DNA from: DASQWC01 sp035640475
GTDB lineage: Bacteria; Actinomycetota; JAICYB01
DNA length: 19,172 bases
Direction of reading: 5' to 3'
Assembly (NCBI GenBank): GCA_035640475.1
Contig: DASQWC010000046.1
Location: 1-19,172 of the forward strand
The notes beneath the pieces were generated by a model that saw only the letters and a program-made list of their open reading frames with translations, was not told the origin of the DNA and ran no database searches. The position numbers and the translations under genes were made by a program. Below, piece by piece: positions 7,071-14,497 of the stretch; position 1 is the first letter of the stretch, and the number at the start of each line of letters is the position of its first letter.

Positions 7071-7834
7071 AAATATGCCTTCACGTTGCGCAGGACGGCC
7101 TCGGCGTCGGGCCCGGTTCCCACGAGCCGCGCGGCTTCTCCGCGGCGGTCGCGGCGGACGGCTACGCGGCAGAAGTCCGACGCCGTGCCGGTGATCAGCG
7201 TCGGCGCGTCGGTCGGGCCGAGCTCCCAGCGCGCGCCGGACGGCGAGGTGAGCTCGAGGCGAACCGGGCCGGGGCCCGGTTCGCCCGCGCCGAGAAACGC
7301 GTAGGGGAGCGAACGCAACCCGATGTGCGCGACGTGCCGGAGCCGGTCGGTATCGATTGCTTCGACGCCGGCGGCGTCGAAGCAATCGAGCCCATGTGCC
7401 CACGTCTCCATCAGCCGAGCCGTCACGAAGGAAACGGGGCTCATCACGTTCGGCCCCCACGGCAACCGCCGTGCCGGATCGACGCCCGCCAGGGCGGCGC
7501 GCAGCGCTGCATTTCCCGTCCGCCACCACTCGTGCACGGCCGCCGGCTCGAGTGCGCGCCCGCGTTGCATCATCGACGCCTCGGCAGCGAGCAATGCGTC
7601 CTCGCCCTCGAGCAGTGCGTCCATGCCTTGCTGCATGAGCGACGGAACGCGATCTTGGACGACACACTCGAGCGCCATCTCGTCGGCAACCGCGAGATGC
7701 GTGATCGTGTCGCGCGTGTCCCAGCCCTCGGCGGGGGTCGGCTTGAACCAGTCGCGCGGATCGAGCGTCGACAGGAGGTCGTCCAGCACTTGCACTTCGT
7801 CGGCGAAGTCGTGCAAGACGACGCCGAGCTGCAT
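7067..7834 (-). CDS. DinB-fold, mycothiol-dependent maleylpyruvate isomerase-like protein (TIGR03084-like)
   Basis: A 255-residue protein with the N-terminal metal-binding four-helix domain of the MDMPI/DinB group. Likely ligands are the His of RDTITHLA (near residue 46) and the Glu and His of METWAHGLD. The C-terminal half (LPYAFLGAG to VKAYL) resembles the second domain of actinobacterial TIGR03084 proteins. Possible roles are thiol-dependent isomerisation or transfer; no substrate can be named. Operator copy 3 ends eight bases before its ATG, so the transcript may be nearly leaderless. The gene holds two long perfect inverted repeats (7258-7285 and 7353-7389). It is translationally coupled to the M20 peptidase. 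Confidence 0.85.
   Translation of the reverse strand: MQLGVVLHDFADEVQVLDDLLSTLDPRDWFKPTPAEGWDTRDTITHLAVADEMALECVVQDRVPSLMQQGMDALLEGEDALLAAEASMMQRGRALEPAAVHEWWRTGNAALRAALAGVDPARRLPWGPNVMSPVSFVTARLMETWAHGLDCFDAAGVEAIDTDRLRHVAHIGLRSLPYAFLGAGEPGPGPVRLELTSPSGARWELGPTDAPTLITGTASDFCRVAVRRDRRGEAARLVGTGPDAEAVLRNVKAYL
7258..7285. repeat. Perfect 13-bp inverted repeat inside the DinB-fold gene
   Basis: GGCGAACCGGGCC (7258-7270), a two-base spacer GG, and the exact reverse complement GGCCCGGTTCGCC (7273-7285). It encodes the Gly/Pro-rich GEPGPGPVR segment. It is GC-rich, so chance contributes more than for the longer repeat nearby. Confidence 0.8.
7353..7389. repeat. Perfect 17-bp inverted repeat inside the DinB-fold gene
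   Basis: TCGATTGCTTCGACGCC (7353-7369), a three-base spacer GGC, and its exact reverse complement GGCGTCGAAGCAATCGA (7373-7389). It is fully in frame and encodes CFDAAGVEAID just after the metal-binding helix. No other inverted repeat this long was noticed in the window. Confidence 0.9.
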
Positions 7835-7841
7835 GACCCGG

Positions 7842-7871
7842 ATGTTAGGGTAGGTTTACTTCTTTCGGCAA
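7842..7871 (-). promoter_or_regulatory. Candidate promoter of the DinB-fold/M20 operon
   Basis: On the minus strand, TTGCCG (7871-7866) and TAACAT (7847-7842) are separated by 18 bases. The -10 is the TAACA end of operator copy 3. The predicted transcript would begin within a few bases of the ATG at 7834. Confidence 0.4.
7843..7860 (+). promoter_or_regulatory. Operator copy 3, between the DinB-fold gene and the TetR gene
   Basis: TGTTAGGGTAGGTTTACT, matching TGTTA-N6-GTTTAC. It is in the 53-base divergent gap and ends 27 bases before the regulator's ATG. A site here would let the TetR protein control both its own gene and the DinB-fold/M20 operon, the usual arrangement for TetR repressors. 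Confidence 0.75.
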
Positions 7872-7887
7872 GCGCACGAAGGCAGGC

Positions 7888-8511
7888 ATGGCGAAAGCTG
7901 CAGCCAAGCAACGGCGAACCTCACCGGACGGAAAGTCGGCCCGCGGACGCAACCGGCGGGAAGCGATCATCACCGAGGCCGCGAAGCTCTTCCATCACAA
8001 CGGCTTCCACGAAACCGGCATCGACGACATCGGCGCGGCCGTCGGAATCACCGGTCCCGGTGTGTACCGGCACTTCGAGAGCAAGCAAGATCTGCTGGCC
8101 GCGATCCTCGATCGAAGCATGACGCGGCACCAGGAGATCGTTGCCGAAGCACGAGAGTGCGGGCTCCCACCCAAGCAAGCCCTGGGCAAGCTCGTCGAGC
8201 TCTCCGCCGACGTGATCGCACACAACCGCGATGTGGCGGTGGTTGCGTTCCAGCAGGGTCGCAATCTCGCTCCCGATGAGCTCGCACGCTTCACGAAGAT
8301 CCAGCGCGGACTGATCGCCGACTGGGTGCAGATGCTGCGAGCGGCACGTCCCGAGCTTGTCGAGGAAGACGCGCGAGTGGCTGTTCGTGCCGCGGGCGGT
8401 CTTCTGAATTCGGTCGCCTATTTCACGACGTCGATGTCTCCCAATCGGCTCGGGCAGATCCTCGCCGATATGGCGCTCGCGGCCTTGATGTCGCCGACGA
8501 ACCGCCGCTGA
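7888..8511 (+). CDS. TetR/AcrR-family transcriptional regulator
   Basis: A 207-residue protein with a basic N-terminal tail and the TetR DNA-binding domain: EAIITEAAKLFHHNGFHETG (25-44), then the helix-turn-helix IDDIGAAVGITGPGVYRHF (45-63) and ESKQDLLAAI. The C-terminal helical half should bind the ligand, often an acyl-CoA in regulators beside such genes, and form the dimer. It is the only DNA-binding regulator in the window and sits next to operator copy 3. It is therefore the best candidate to bind all six palindromes (inference). The palindrome matches neither the KstR nor the KstR2 motif I know. It converges on the acyl-CoA dehydrogenase with a 7-base gap. Confidence 0.92.
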   Translation: MAKAAAKQRRTSPDGKSARGRNRREAIITEAAKLFHHNGFHETGIDDIGAAVGITGPGVYRHFESKQDLLAAILDRSMTRHQEIVAEARECGLPPKQALGKLVELSADVIAHNRDVAVVAFQQGRNLAPDELARFTKIQRGLIADWVQMLRAARPELVEEDARVAVRAAGGLLNSVAYFTTSMSPNRLGQILADMALAALMSPTNRR

Positions 8512-8518
8512 CGGTCGC

Positions 8519-9613
8519 CTACGCCGCGATCAAGCGCGCGACGAGGTCGCGGTGGTGGGTCGAGTCGCCGAAGAGCAGGTCGTTGACCTTCGCCCGCTTG
8601 AAGTACAGGTGCATGTCGTGCTCCCACGTGAAGCCGATTCCGCCGTGCACCTGGATCCCGTTAGCGGCCACACGGGTGTACGCGCTGCCGCAGTAGGCCT
8701 TGGCGATCGATGAGGCGAGCGGCAACTCGGGGTCTTCTTCCGAGGAGGCCCAGGCCGCGTAGTACATCGCGGAGCGCGCCATCTCGACGTCCACGAGCAT
8801 GTCGGCGCACCGATGCTTCACCGCCTGGAACGAGCCGATGGGCCGTCCGAACTGCATGCGCACCTTGGCGTAGTCGACGGACATGTCGAGTACCTTCTGC
8901 GCGCCGCCCACGCACTCGGCCGCGAGAAGTGAAGCGGCCTTTTGTAGTCCGCGCTCGAGCGTCGCCCAGTCGCCGACGGCCGCGCCGGCCTTCACGCCGT
9001 CGAGTCGCAACTCGCACAGCCGTCGCGTCGTGTCCATCGTCGCGTGCTGCGTAATGGTCAATCCCGGCGATGCAGCGTCGACGACGAAGAGCCTCACTCC
9101 GTCGGGGGTTTGCCCGGCGACGATGATCGTGTCGGCGACGTGCGCGTCGGGCACGAACGCCTTGGTCCCCGTCAAGGTGTAGCCGTCGCCGTCCCGCATC
9201 GCGGTGAGCTCGATTCCTGCCTCGTCGAGCCGCCCGGCGGCTTCCGTGTATGCGACGGTGGCGAGACGATCACCGGCGGCGATATCGGCCAGGAGACTCC
9301 GGTCTGCCCCCGACTCGACGATCACCGGCGCGGCCAGACAGACACTCGCGAAGAACGGACCCGGGACGACGGCCCGTCCCATCTCTTCGAGCACGACGGC
9401 CAGGTCGACGTACGTCATGCCCTGACCACCGTGCTCTTCTGGAATAGCGATGCCCATCCATCCGAGCGCCGCCATCTTCTTGTAGAAATCGGGTTCGTGC
9501 GCCGTATCCGAGGCCATCTGGGAGCGGACGAACGTCGACGGGCACTCTTTCTCCAGGAACTCGCGCGCGTAGCGCTGCAGCGTTTCCTGGTCGTCGTTGA
9601 GGCCGAAGTCCAT
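8519..9613 (-). CDS. Acyl-CoA dehydrogenase family protein
   Basis: A 364-residue flavoprotein starting at the ATG 9613-9611 (MDFGLNDDQETLQRYAREFL). The open frame extends further 5', but only through the divergent promoter region and next gene. Family features are LGWMGIAIPEEHGGQGMTYVD near 49-69, VRMQFGRPIGSFQAVKHRCADM, and the C-terminal VHGGIGFTWEHDMHLYFKRA. Where many members have the catalytic Glu in a YEGT-like motif, this one reads LLFGDSTHHR, and I see no clear substitute at the isovaleryl-CoA dehydrogenase position. This resembles non-catalytic subunits of heterotetrameric dehydrogenases of steroid degradation. No partner gene is in the window. Operator copy 5 lies 13 bases upstream. 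Confidence 0.9.
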   Translation of the reverse strand: MDFGLNDDQETLQRYAREFLEKECPSTFVRSQMASDTAHEPDFYKKMAALGWMGIAIPEEHGGQGMTYVDLAVVLEEMGRAVVPGPFFASVCLAAPVIVESGADRSLLADIAAGDRLATVAYTEAAGRLDEAGIELTAMRDGDGYTLTGTKAFVPDAHVADTIIVAGQTPDGVRLFVVDAASPGLTITQHATMDTTRRLCELRLDGVKAGAAVGDWATLERGLQKAASLLAAECVGGAQKVLDMSVDYAKVRMQFGRPIGSFQAVKHRCADMLVDVEMARSAMYYAAWASSEEDPELPLASSIAKAYCGSAYTRVAANGIQVHGGIGFTWEHDMHLYFKRAKVNDLLFGDSTHHRDLVARLIAA

Positions 9614-9624
9614 GGCTGCGGACG

Positions 9625-9654
9625 AATGTAATCGTCGGCTAACATTCTGGTCAA
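9625..9654 (-). promoter_or_regulatory. Candidate promoter of the acyl-CoA dehydrogenase
   Basis: On the minus strand, TTGACC (9654-9649) and TACATT (9630-9625) are separated by 18 bases. Operator copy 5 lies between and over these elements. The start site would be only a few bases before the ATG, giving a nearly leaderless message. Confidence 0.45.
9627..9644 (-). promoter_or_regulatory. Operator copy 5 (TetR-type palindrome)
   Basis: On the minus strand this reads TGTTAGCCGACGATTACA, with outer arms TGTtA and TtACA. It lies in the 63-base gap between two divergent genes and can control both. On the plus strand its TAACA end points to the HMG-CoA-synthase-like gene, 32 bases before the GTG. 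Confidence 0.75.
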
Positions 9655-9676
9655 CGCGAGACAGGGGAGCCCAACC

Positions 9677-11077
9677 GTGCCCGGAATCCTTTCCTACGGC
9701 GTCTACCTTCCGTATCACCGCCTGAAGCGCGAAGCCATCGGTGCCGCGCTCGGCGCGCCGTCCGGCAGGGGAACACGCAGCGTCGCGTCCTACGACGAGG
9801 ACGCAACGACGATGGCCGTCGAGGCCGCGCGTAACGCGGTGCATGATGTGCGGCCGACCGCCCTGTACTTCGGGACGAGCTCACCCACGTATCTCGACAA
9901 GACGAATGCGACGGCAATCCACGCTGCCCTAGGTCTGGATAGTTCGGTCGCGGCGTTCGATATGGCCGGAGCCGTGCGGTCGGGCGCCGGCGCCCTGAAG
10001 GCGGCGCTGCAGGCGTCGTCGCCGACGCTGTGCCTGCGATCGGACGTCCGGACCGGCCTTCCCGGCGGCCCGGACGAGCGGGAGGGAGGCGACGGCGCGG
10101 TCGCGTTTTTGTGTGCCCCGTCCGGCGACTTCATCGTCGAAAGCCTCGGGGGTGCGTCTGCCACCGGCGAGTTCCTGGAGCGCTGGCGTCTGCCGGGCGA
10201 CCGGCACTCGCGAGTGTGGGAGGAGCGCTTCGGAGAGCACGCGTATGTAGCGCTGGCCGATCAGGCGGTAGCCGAGGGGTTCAAGGCCGCCGGCGTTCTG
10301 CCGACCGAGGTGGACAGATTGATCGTTACCGGAACGCACCAACGCGCGGTGCGCACGATCGCACGGACCACCGGCGTCCGGACCGAAGCCGTCGTGGATG
10401 ATCTGACATCGGTGGTGGGGTTCACCGGCGCGGCGCATTCGGCGTTGTTGCTGTCGAGTGTGCTCGACGTCGCAAACCCGGGCGAGACGATCTGCGTGAT
10501 CCATGTAGCCGACGGTGTCGACGTGTTCTTCTTCCGCACGACGAACGCGATCGCCGGCTACAAGCGTGCAAACACCGTCGCCGATCAGATCGCTTCTACG
10601 CGCGACGACCTCGATTACCAGAAGTTCCTCACGTGGCGCGGGTTCCTGCGGCGCGAACCGCCACGCCGGCCCGATCCGCTGGCCCCCGAGGCGCCGCCGG
10701 CCTACCGATACGCGCCGTGGAAGTTCTCCTTCACCGGAAGCACGTGCGAGGCCTGCGGCATGCGACATCTTCCGCCGCAGGACGTATGCGCGGGGTGTCA
10801 GGCGGTCAGGCAAATGAAGCCGGAGCGCATGGCCGACGTGCCCGGGACGATCACGACGTTCACCATCGATCGTCTCGCGTTCAGCGAGAGCCCGCCGAAG
10901 ATCGCCGTCGTCATCGACTTCGACGGCGGCGGTCGCTACCGGGCCGAGCTGACCGATGCGGATCCGGACACGGTTGCGATCGGGAATAGGGTCGAGATGA
11001 CGTTCCGGAGGCTGTTCGAGTCCGGCGGGATCGTGAACTACCACTGGAAGGCGAGACCTATTCGAGGAGGGAACTGA
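9677..11077 (+). CDS. Fusion of an HMG-CoA-synthase-like domain and a zinc-ribbon OB-fold (DUF35) domain
   Basis: A 466-residue protein with a GTG start and AGGGGAG seven bases upstream. Residues 1 to about 310 follow the HMG-CoA synthase fold: GILSYGVYLPYHRL, SYDEDATTMAVEAARNAV, LYFGTSSP, FDMAGAVRSGAGALKAAL, GGDGAVAFL. Residues from about 345 form a DUF35 module: Cys357-x2-Cys360-x10-Cys371-x2-Cys374, then an OB-fold (about 385-460). The catalytic Cys loop of HMG-CoA synthase (ACYGATAAL) aligns with AVRSGAGAL (Val100), and the GTES Glu aligns with Ser68, so synthase activity looks lost. Its stop overlaps the thiolase start (TGATG). In archaea, thiolase, HMG-CoA synthase and DUF35 form one complex; here two of the three parts are fused. 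A scaffold or CoA-channelling role is inferred. Confidence 0.85.
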   Translation: MPGILSYGVYLPYHRLKREAIGAALGAPSGRGTRSVASYDEDATTMAVEAARNAVHDVRPTALYFGTSSPTYLDKTNATAIHAALGLDSSVAAFDMAGAVRSGAGALKAALQASSPTLCLRSDVRTGLPGGPDEREGGDGAVAFLCAPSGDFIVESLGGASATGEFLERWRLPGDRHSRVWEERFGEHAYVALADQAVAEGFKAAGVLPTEVDRLIVTGTHQRAVRTIARTTGVRTEAVVDDLTSVVGFTGAAHSALLLSSVLDVANPGETICVIHVADGVDVFFFRTTNAIAGYKRANTVADQIASTRDDLDYQKFLTWRGFLRREPPRRPDPLAPEAPPAYRYAPWKFSFTGSTCEACGMRHLPPQDVCAGCQAVRQMKPERMADVPGTITTFTIDRLAFSESPPKIAVVIDFDGGGRYRAELTDADPDTVAIGNRVEMTFRRLFESGGIVNYHWKARPIRGGN

Positions 11078-12276
11078 TGGGCTCCCATGGCATTCGCGAC
11101 CGCGTGTGCATCGTCGGCATGGGCTGCACGCCCTTCCGCGAGCACTGGAACAAGGGTGTCGACCAGATGCTCGTCGACTCCGTGACCGATGCCGTCGCCG
11201 ACGCCGGGATCAAGCTCAACGACGTCGATGCGTGGTGGCTGGGCACGATGGCGTCCGGAAACTCGGGCATCACGCTCGCCAAGCCCCTCAAGCTCGACTA
11301 CAAGCCGGTCTCTCGCCTCGAGAACTTCTGCGCGACGGGCTCCGAAGCGTTCCGCAACGCCTGCTACGCGGTGGCGGCCGGTGCCTACGACCTCGTCGCG
11401 GCCGTCGGTGTCGAGAAGCTGAAGGACAACGGGTTCTCCGGCCTGGCCGGCGGCGGCATCGGCGGCGACGGGACGGCGACGCAGATCACGGCGCCGGCGA
11501 TCTTCTCGATGCTCGGCCCGGCGTATGCCAAGAAGTACGGCGTCGACGCCGACGAGTTCAAGGACGTCCTTACCCGTATCGCGTGGAAGAACCACCGAAA
11601 CGGCGCGCTCAACCCGCGCGCGCAGTTCCAGAAGGAAGTGCAGAAGGAGGCCATCAAGGCATCCCCGCTCGTGGCCGGACAGCTCGGGATCTTCGACTGC
11701 TCGGGCGTCTCGGACGGCTCGGCGGCGGCGATCATCTGCCGGGCCGAGGACGCTCACAAGTACACAGACAACCCGCTGTACGTGAAAGCGCTGTCGTTCG
11801 TCGCGGGTCCGGCCATCCAGCAGATGGATCCCGAGTGGGACTACACGTCGATCGAAGAGGTGCTGCGGTCTGCAACGGACGCCTACGCGCAGGCCGGCAT
11901 CAGCGACCCGCGCATGGAGCTCGCGATGGCCGAGGTGCACGACTGCTTCACGGTCACCGAGCTCGTCCTGATGGAGGACATGGGCTTTGCCGAGCGCGGC
12001 ATGGCGTGGAAGGAGGTGCTGGCCGGGACGTTCGACCTGGACGGCGAGCTTCCCGTCAACCCGGACGGCGGCCTCAAGTCGTTCGGCCATCCGATCGGCG
12101 CGTCGGGCCTGCGCATGCTCTTCGAGTGCTGGCTGCAACTGCGCGGTCTGGCCGGTGAGCGCCAGATCTCCTCGGTCGAAGCCGGACGCAAGCTCGGCCT
12201 GACGCAGAACCTCGGCGGCGGGCCGGGTGAGTGCGTGTCGTTCGTGTCCGTCGTGGGGACAGAGCCTTCCGCGTGA
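11077..12276 (+). CDS. Thiolase family protein (acetyl-CoA acetyltransferase-like) with intact catalytic residues
   Basis: A 399-residue thiolase starting at an ATG that shares one base with the upstream stop. The nucleophile Cys85 is in ENFCATGS, His338 in FGHPIGASG, and a second Cys386 in GGGPGECVSF, so the thiolase set is complete, unlike the SCP2-type thiolase at 4076-5221. VNPDGG near 328-333 is also typical. It would cleave a 3-ketoacyl-CoA with CoA, or perform the reverse condensation. The tight coupling to the HMG-CoA-synthase-like/DUF35 fusion suggests a stable complex. The following crotonase overlaps its stop (GTGA). Confidence 0.92.
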   Translation: MGSHGIRDRVCIVGMGCTPFREHWNKGVDQMLVDSVTDAVADAGIKLNDVDAWWLGTMASGNSGITLAKPLKLDYKPVSRLENFCATGSEAFRNACYAVAAGAYDLVAAVGVEKLKDNGFSGLAGGGIGGDGTATQITAPAIFSMLGPAYAKKYGVDADEFKDVLTRIAWKNHRNGALNPRAQFQKEVQKEAIKASPLVAGQLGIFDCSGVSDGSAAAIICRAEDAHKYTDNPLYVKALSFVAGPAIQQMDPEWDYTSIEEVLRSATDAYAQAGISDPRMELAMAEVHDCFTVTELVLMEDMGFAERGMAWKEVLAGTFDLDGELPVNPDGGLKSFGHPIGASGLRMLFECWLQLRGLAGERQISSVEAGRKLGLTQNLGGGPGECVSFVSVVGTEPSA

Positions 12277-13028
12277 GCGATCTCGTTCTGTACGAGGTCG
12301 AAGACGCCGTCGCGACGATCACGCTCAACCGTCCCGACAAGCTCAACGCCATCAACTGGGAGATGGTCGAAGGCCTCGACGAAGCGTTCACCAGCGCAGC
12401 CGACGACGACGCCGTGAAGGCCGTCGTCCTGGCGGCGGCGGGCGAGAAGGCCTTCAGCGTTGGGGACGACCTGCAGCAGGCGTGGTCGGGCGATCGTTTC
12501 CATGAGCTCATGAAGCGCTTCAAGGAGCAGCCGGAAGAGCCCGAGTTCCCACGGCAGTTCGAGTTTCCGAAACCGGTCGTCGTCGCAATCCACGGGTATT
12601 GCTTCGCCGGTGCACTCGAGCTGATTTTGTGGTGCGACGTGCTCATTGCGTCCGACGACGCACAGTTCGCGACCCAGTTCGTCCAGTACGGGCTCACGGC
12701 GGGCGCCGTGACCTTCTACCGGCTGCCGAGGCTGATCGGGCACAGCAACGCGTCCTACATGCTGCTGTCGGGTGAGCGCGTGGGGGCCACCGACGCATTG
12801 CGCATGGGGCTGGTGACGAAGGTCGTCCCGCGGGCCGAGCTGCTCGGTGAGGCGAAGCGGATCGCAGGAGTGATCGCATCACATCCCTCCGACGACGCGA
12901 TTCGCGGCACCCGTGAAGGTCTTCGCGTCAGTCTGCGCGCCACGAAGGACGGTCAGCGAGACATCACGATCTTCTCGAACCGGTTGCTGGCATCCTTGTT
13001 CGAGCGGATCGGCGCGCTGTCGAGCTGA
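12273..13028 (+). CDS. Enoyl-CoA hydratase/isomerase (crotonase) family protein
   Basis: A 251-residue crotonase. I chose the GTG at 12273 because it overlaps the thiolase stop as GTGA and gives the normal N-terminus VSDLVLYEVEDAVATITLNRP; the open frame extends 14 codons further but inside the thiolase. The oxyanion segment AFSVGDDL is at about 60-67. Glu116 in AGALELILWCD matches crotonase Glu144, but the Glu164 position is Phe136. It keeps one of the two hydratase acids, unlike the other two crotonases here. It likely acts on an intermediate passed to or from the coupled thiolase. Confidence 0.9.
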   Translation: MSDLVLYEVEDAVATITLNRPDKLNAINWEMVEGLDEAFTSAADDDAVKAVVLAAAGEKAFSVGDDLQQAWSGDRFHELMKRFKEQPEEPEFPRQFEFPKPVVVAIHGYCFAGALELILWCDVLIASDDAQFATQFVQYGLTAGAVTFYRLPRLIGHSNASYMLLSGERVGATDALRMGLVTKVVPRAELLGEAKRIAGVIASHPSDDAIRGTREGLRVSLRATKDGQRDITIFSNRLLASLFERIGALSS

Positions 13029-13051
13029 GCGCGGGGAGCAGCCGAGGTGCA

Positions 13052-14494
13052 ATGAGTACAAGCGTGCGTCGCTTATGCGGCGTCTTGCTCGCAATGTCGT
13101 TGACGCTGTCCGCGTGCGGCTCGACGTCTCGCGATGAAGCTCGCGAAGCGACTTCCGAACGAGGTCCCGCCGCATCGGAGGCTGCCGAGGACGCGGCGCG
13201 CGGCGAGTCGCGTGGTCGGCGAGGTTCCGGACCGAATGGTTCGGCCGGAGATTCGGACCCCTCCGGCGGGACGGTCGGCGACGCGCAACGAGTCTCGACT
13301 GCTCGCGGTGGGAAGATCCGGATCGGCGTGCACGTGTCACAGAACGCCAACGCCGCGAATCAGTTCGGCGTCGCGCGGCTTCCTGTGACCGGGCCGGGTG
13401 AGATCGCAGCCATCGTTGGATGGATCAACGCTCACGGGGGAATCGGCGGGCGAAGAGTCGAGCATTTCGTCCACGTCACCGACCCTCTGGACGGTACGTT
13501 CGACGCGCAGGCCCAAGCCGCCTGCGAGGACCTCGCCCAGGACAAGAAGGTCTTTGCCGTCGTCAGCCGTTCGCTCACGCCTTCGAACGTGCTTCCTGCC
13601 TGCCTCGCCCAGCACAAGGTTCCTTTGGTCTGGGAGCTGCACAAGGTCCTCACTCGCGGCACGACGGCGAAGTACCGGCCGTTCCTGTACCGACCCTCGC
13701 TTGCCGACGGCGACCGACTGGCCTTCATCGTCGAGGGGCTTGCGCGGTCCGGCTTCTACGGACGGTCGGCTCGCGTCGCGATCGTCCGCTACGACACCGC
13801 GGAGCACGAGTTCGTCTCCAAGCGCATCTTCCGTCCGGCGCTGAAGAAGATCGGAGTATCCGTCGTGGACGAAGCGGCGGTCAGCGAAGCGCGAGGGGCG
13901 TCGGATGCCGGCTCCGTGTCGGCGCAATCGTCCAATGCCGTCCTGCGCTTCCAGTCGTCGGGCGTCACGCATGTGCTCTTCGTTCCGACCGGTGCCGCGC
14001 TGCCGTTGCTGTTCATGGCGGCCGCCGAGGGGCAGGGCTTCCGTCCCGCCTACGGGCTGAGCACGCTCGATCCGCCCGGGTTCCTCGCTGCCAATCACGG
14101 CGCATCGCAGCTCGCAAAGGCCGCCGTCGTCGGTTGGCAGCCGGCGATCGATACGGAGGCGCAGTACGACCCGCGTCCGAACACCGGTGCGAGCAAGCTG
14201 TGTCACGACATCATTCGCGGAGCCGGCTTCGATGGTGCGCAGGCTCGGTTCGCCGAACCGTACTGCGATGGGCTGTTCTTCCTGAAGCGGGCACTCGAAC
14301 GCACGGGACGAATCAGCGCGGATGCGCTGAGGATCGGCGTCGAATCCATCAGGGGCTCGTTCGACTCTCCGTGGGCGTTCGGGAGCCGTTTCGGACCGGG
14401 CCGCTACGACGGCACGGCCGAGGTCCGGAACATGAAGTACAACGCCGCGTGCAGTTGCTTCAACTACGCGGGTGAGCCCTACGACGTGCGCTAG
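13052..14494 (+). CDS. Lipoprotein substrate-binding protein (type 1 periplasmic-binding fold, branched-chain amino-acid-transporter-like)
   Basis: A 480-residue protein with a lipoprotein signal: positive residues, hydrophobic LCGVLLAMSLTLS, lipobox LSAC, Cys22. An Ala/Glu/Arg/Gly/Ser-rich low-complexity linker (about 25-88) then separates the membrane anchor from a type 1 binding fold that starts at KIRIGVHVSQNANAANQFG. INAHGGIGGRRVE is the hallmark of LivJ-like receptors, and FVPTGAALPLLFMAAAEGQGF and DPPGFLAANHG fit the C-terminal lobe. A GAGG ribosome site precedes the ATG. It follows the crotonase by 23 bases and probably belongs to the same operon, which suggests capture of the pathway's substrate. 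No permease or ATPase gene is in the window. Confidence 0.87.
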   Translation: MSTSVRRLCGVLLAMSLTLSACGSTSRDEAREATSERGPAASEAAEDAARGESRGRRGSGPNGSAGDSDPSGGTVGDAQRVSTARGGKIRIGVHVSQNANAANQFGVARLPVTGPGEIAAIVGWINAHGGIGGRRVEHFVHVTDPLDGTFDAQAQAACEDLAQDKKVFAVVSRSLTPSNVLPACLAQHKVPLVWELHKVLTRGTTAKYRPFLYRPSLADGDRLAFIVEGLARSGFYGRSARVAIVRYDTAEHEFVSKRIFRPALKKIGVSVVDEAAVSEARGASDAGSVSAQSSNAVLRFQSSGVTHVLFVPTGAALPLLFMAAAEGQGFRPAYGLSTLDPPGFLAANHGASQLAKAAVVGWQPAIDTEAQYDPRPNTGASKLCHDIIRGAGFDGAQARFAEPYCDGLFFLKRALERTGRISADALRIGVESIRGSFDSPWAFGSRFGPGRYDGTAEVRNMKYNAACSCFNYAGEPYDVR

Positions 14495-14497
14495 TCG

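Noticed and set aside
5817..7304. A 495-codon open frame on the plus strand
   Set aside because: It is antisense to the M20 peptidase and DinB-fold genes, which have clear family motifs; the frame itself has none.
7071..7667. N-terminal extension of the M20 peptidase frame
   Set aside because: The extra 199 codons are Arg-rich, antisense-free shadow of the DinB-fold gene on the same strand; the GTG at 7070 with GTGA overlap gives the normal family length.
11038..12138. A 366-codon open frame on the minus strand
   Set aside because: It is antisense to the thiolase with intact catalytic residues and has shadow-like composition.
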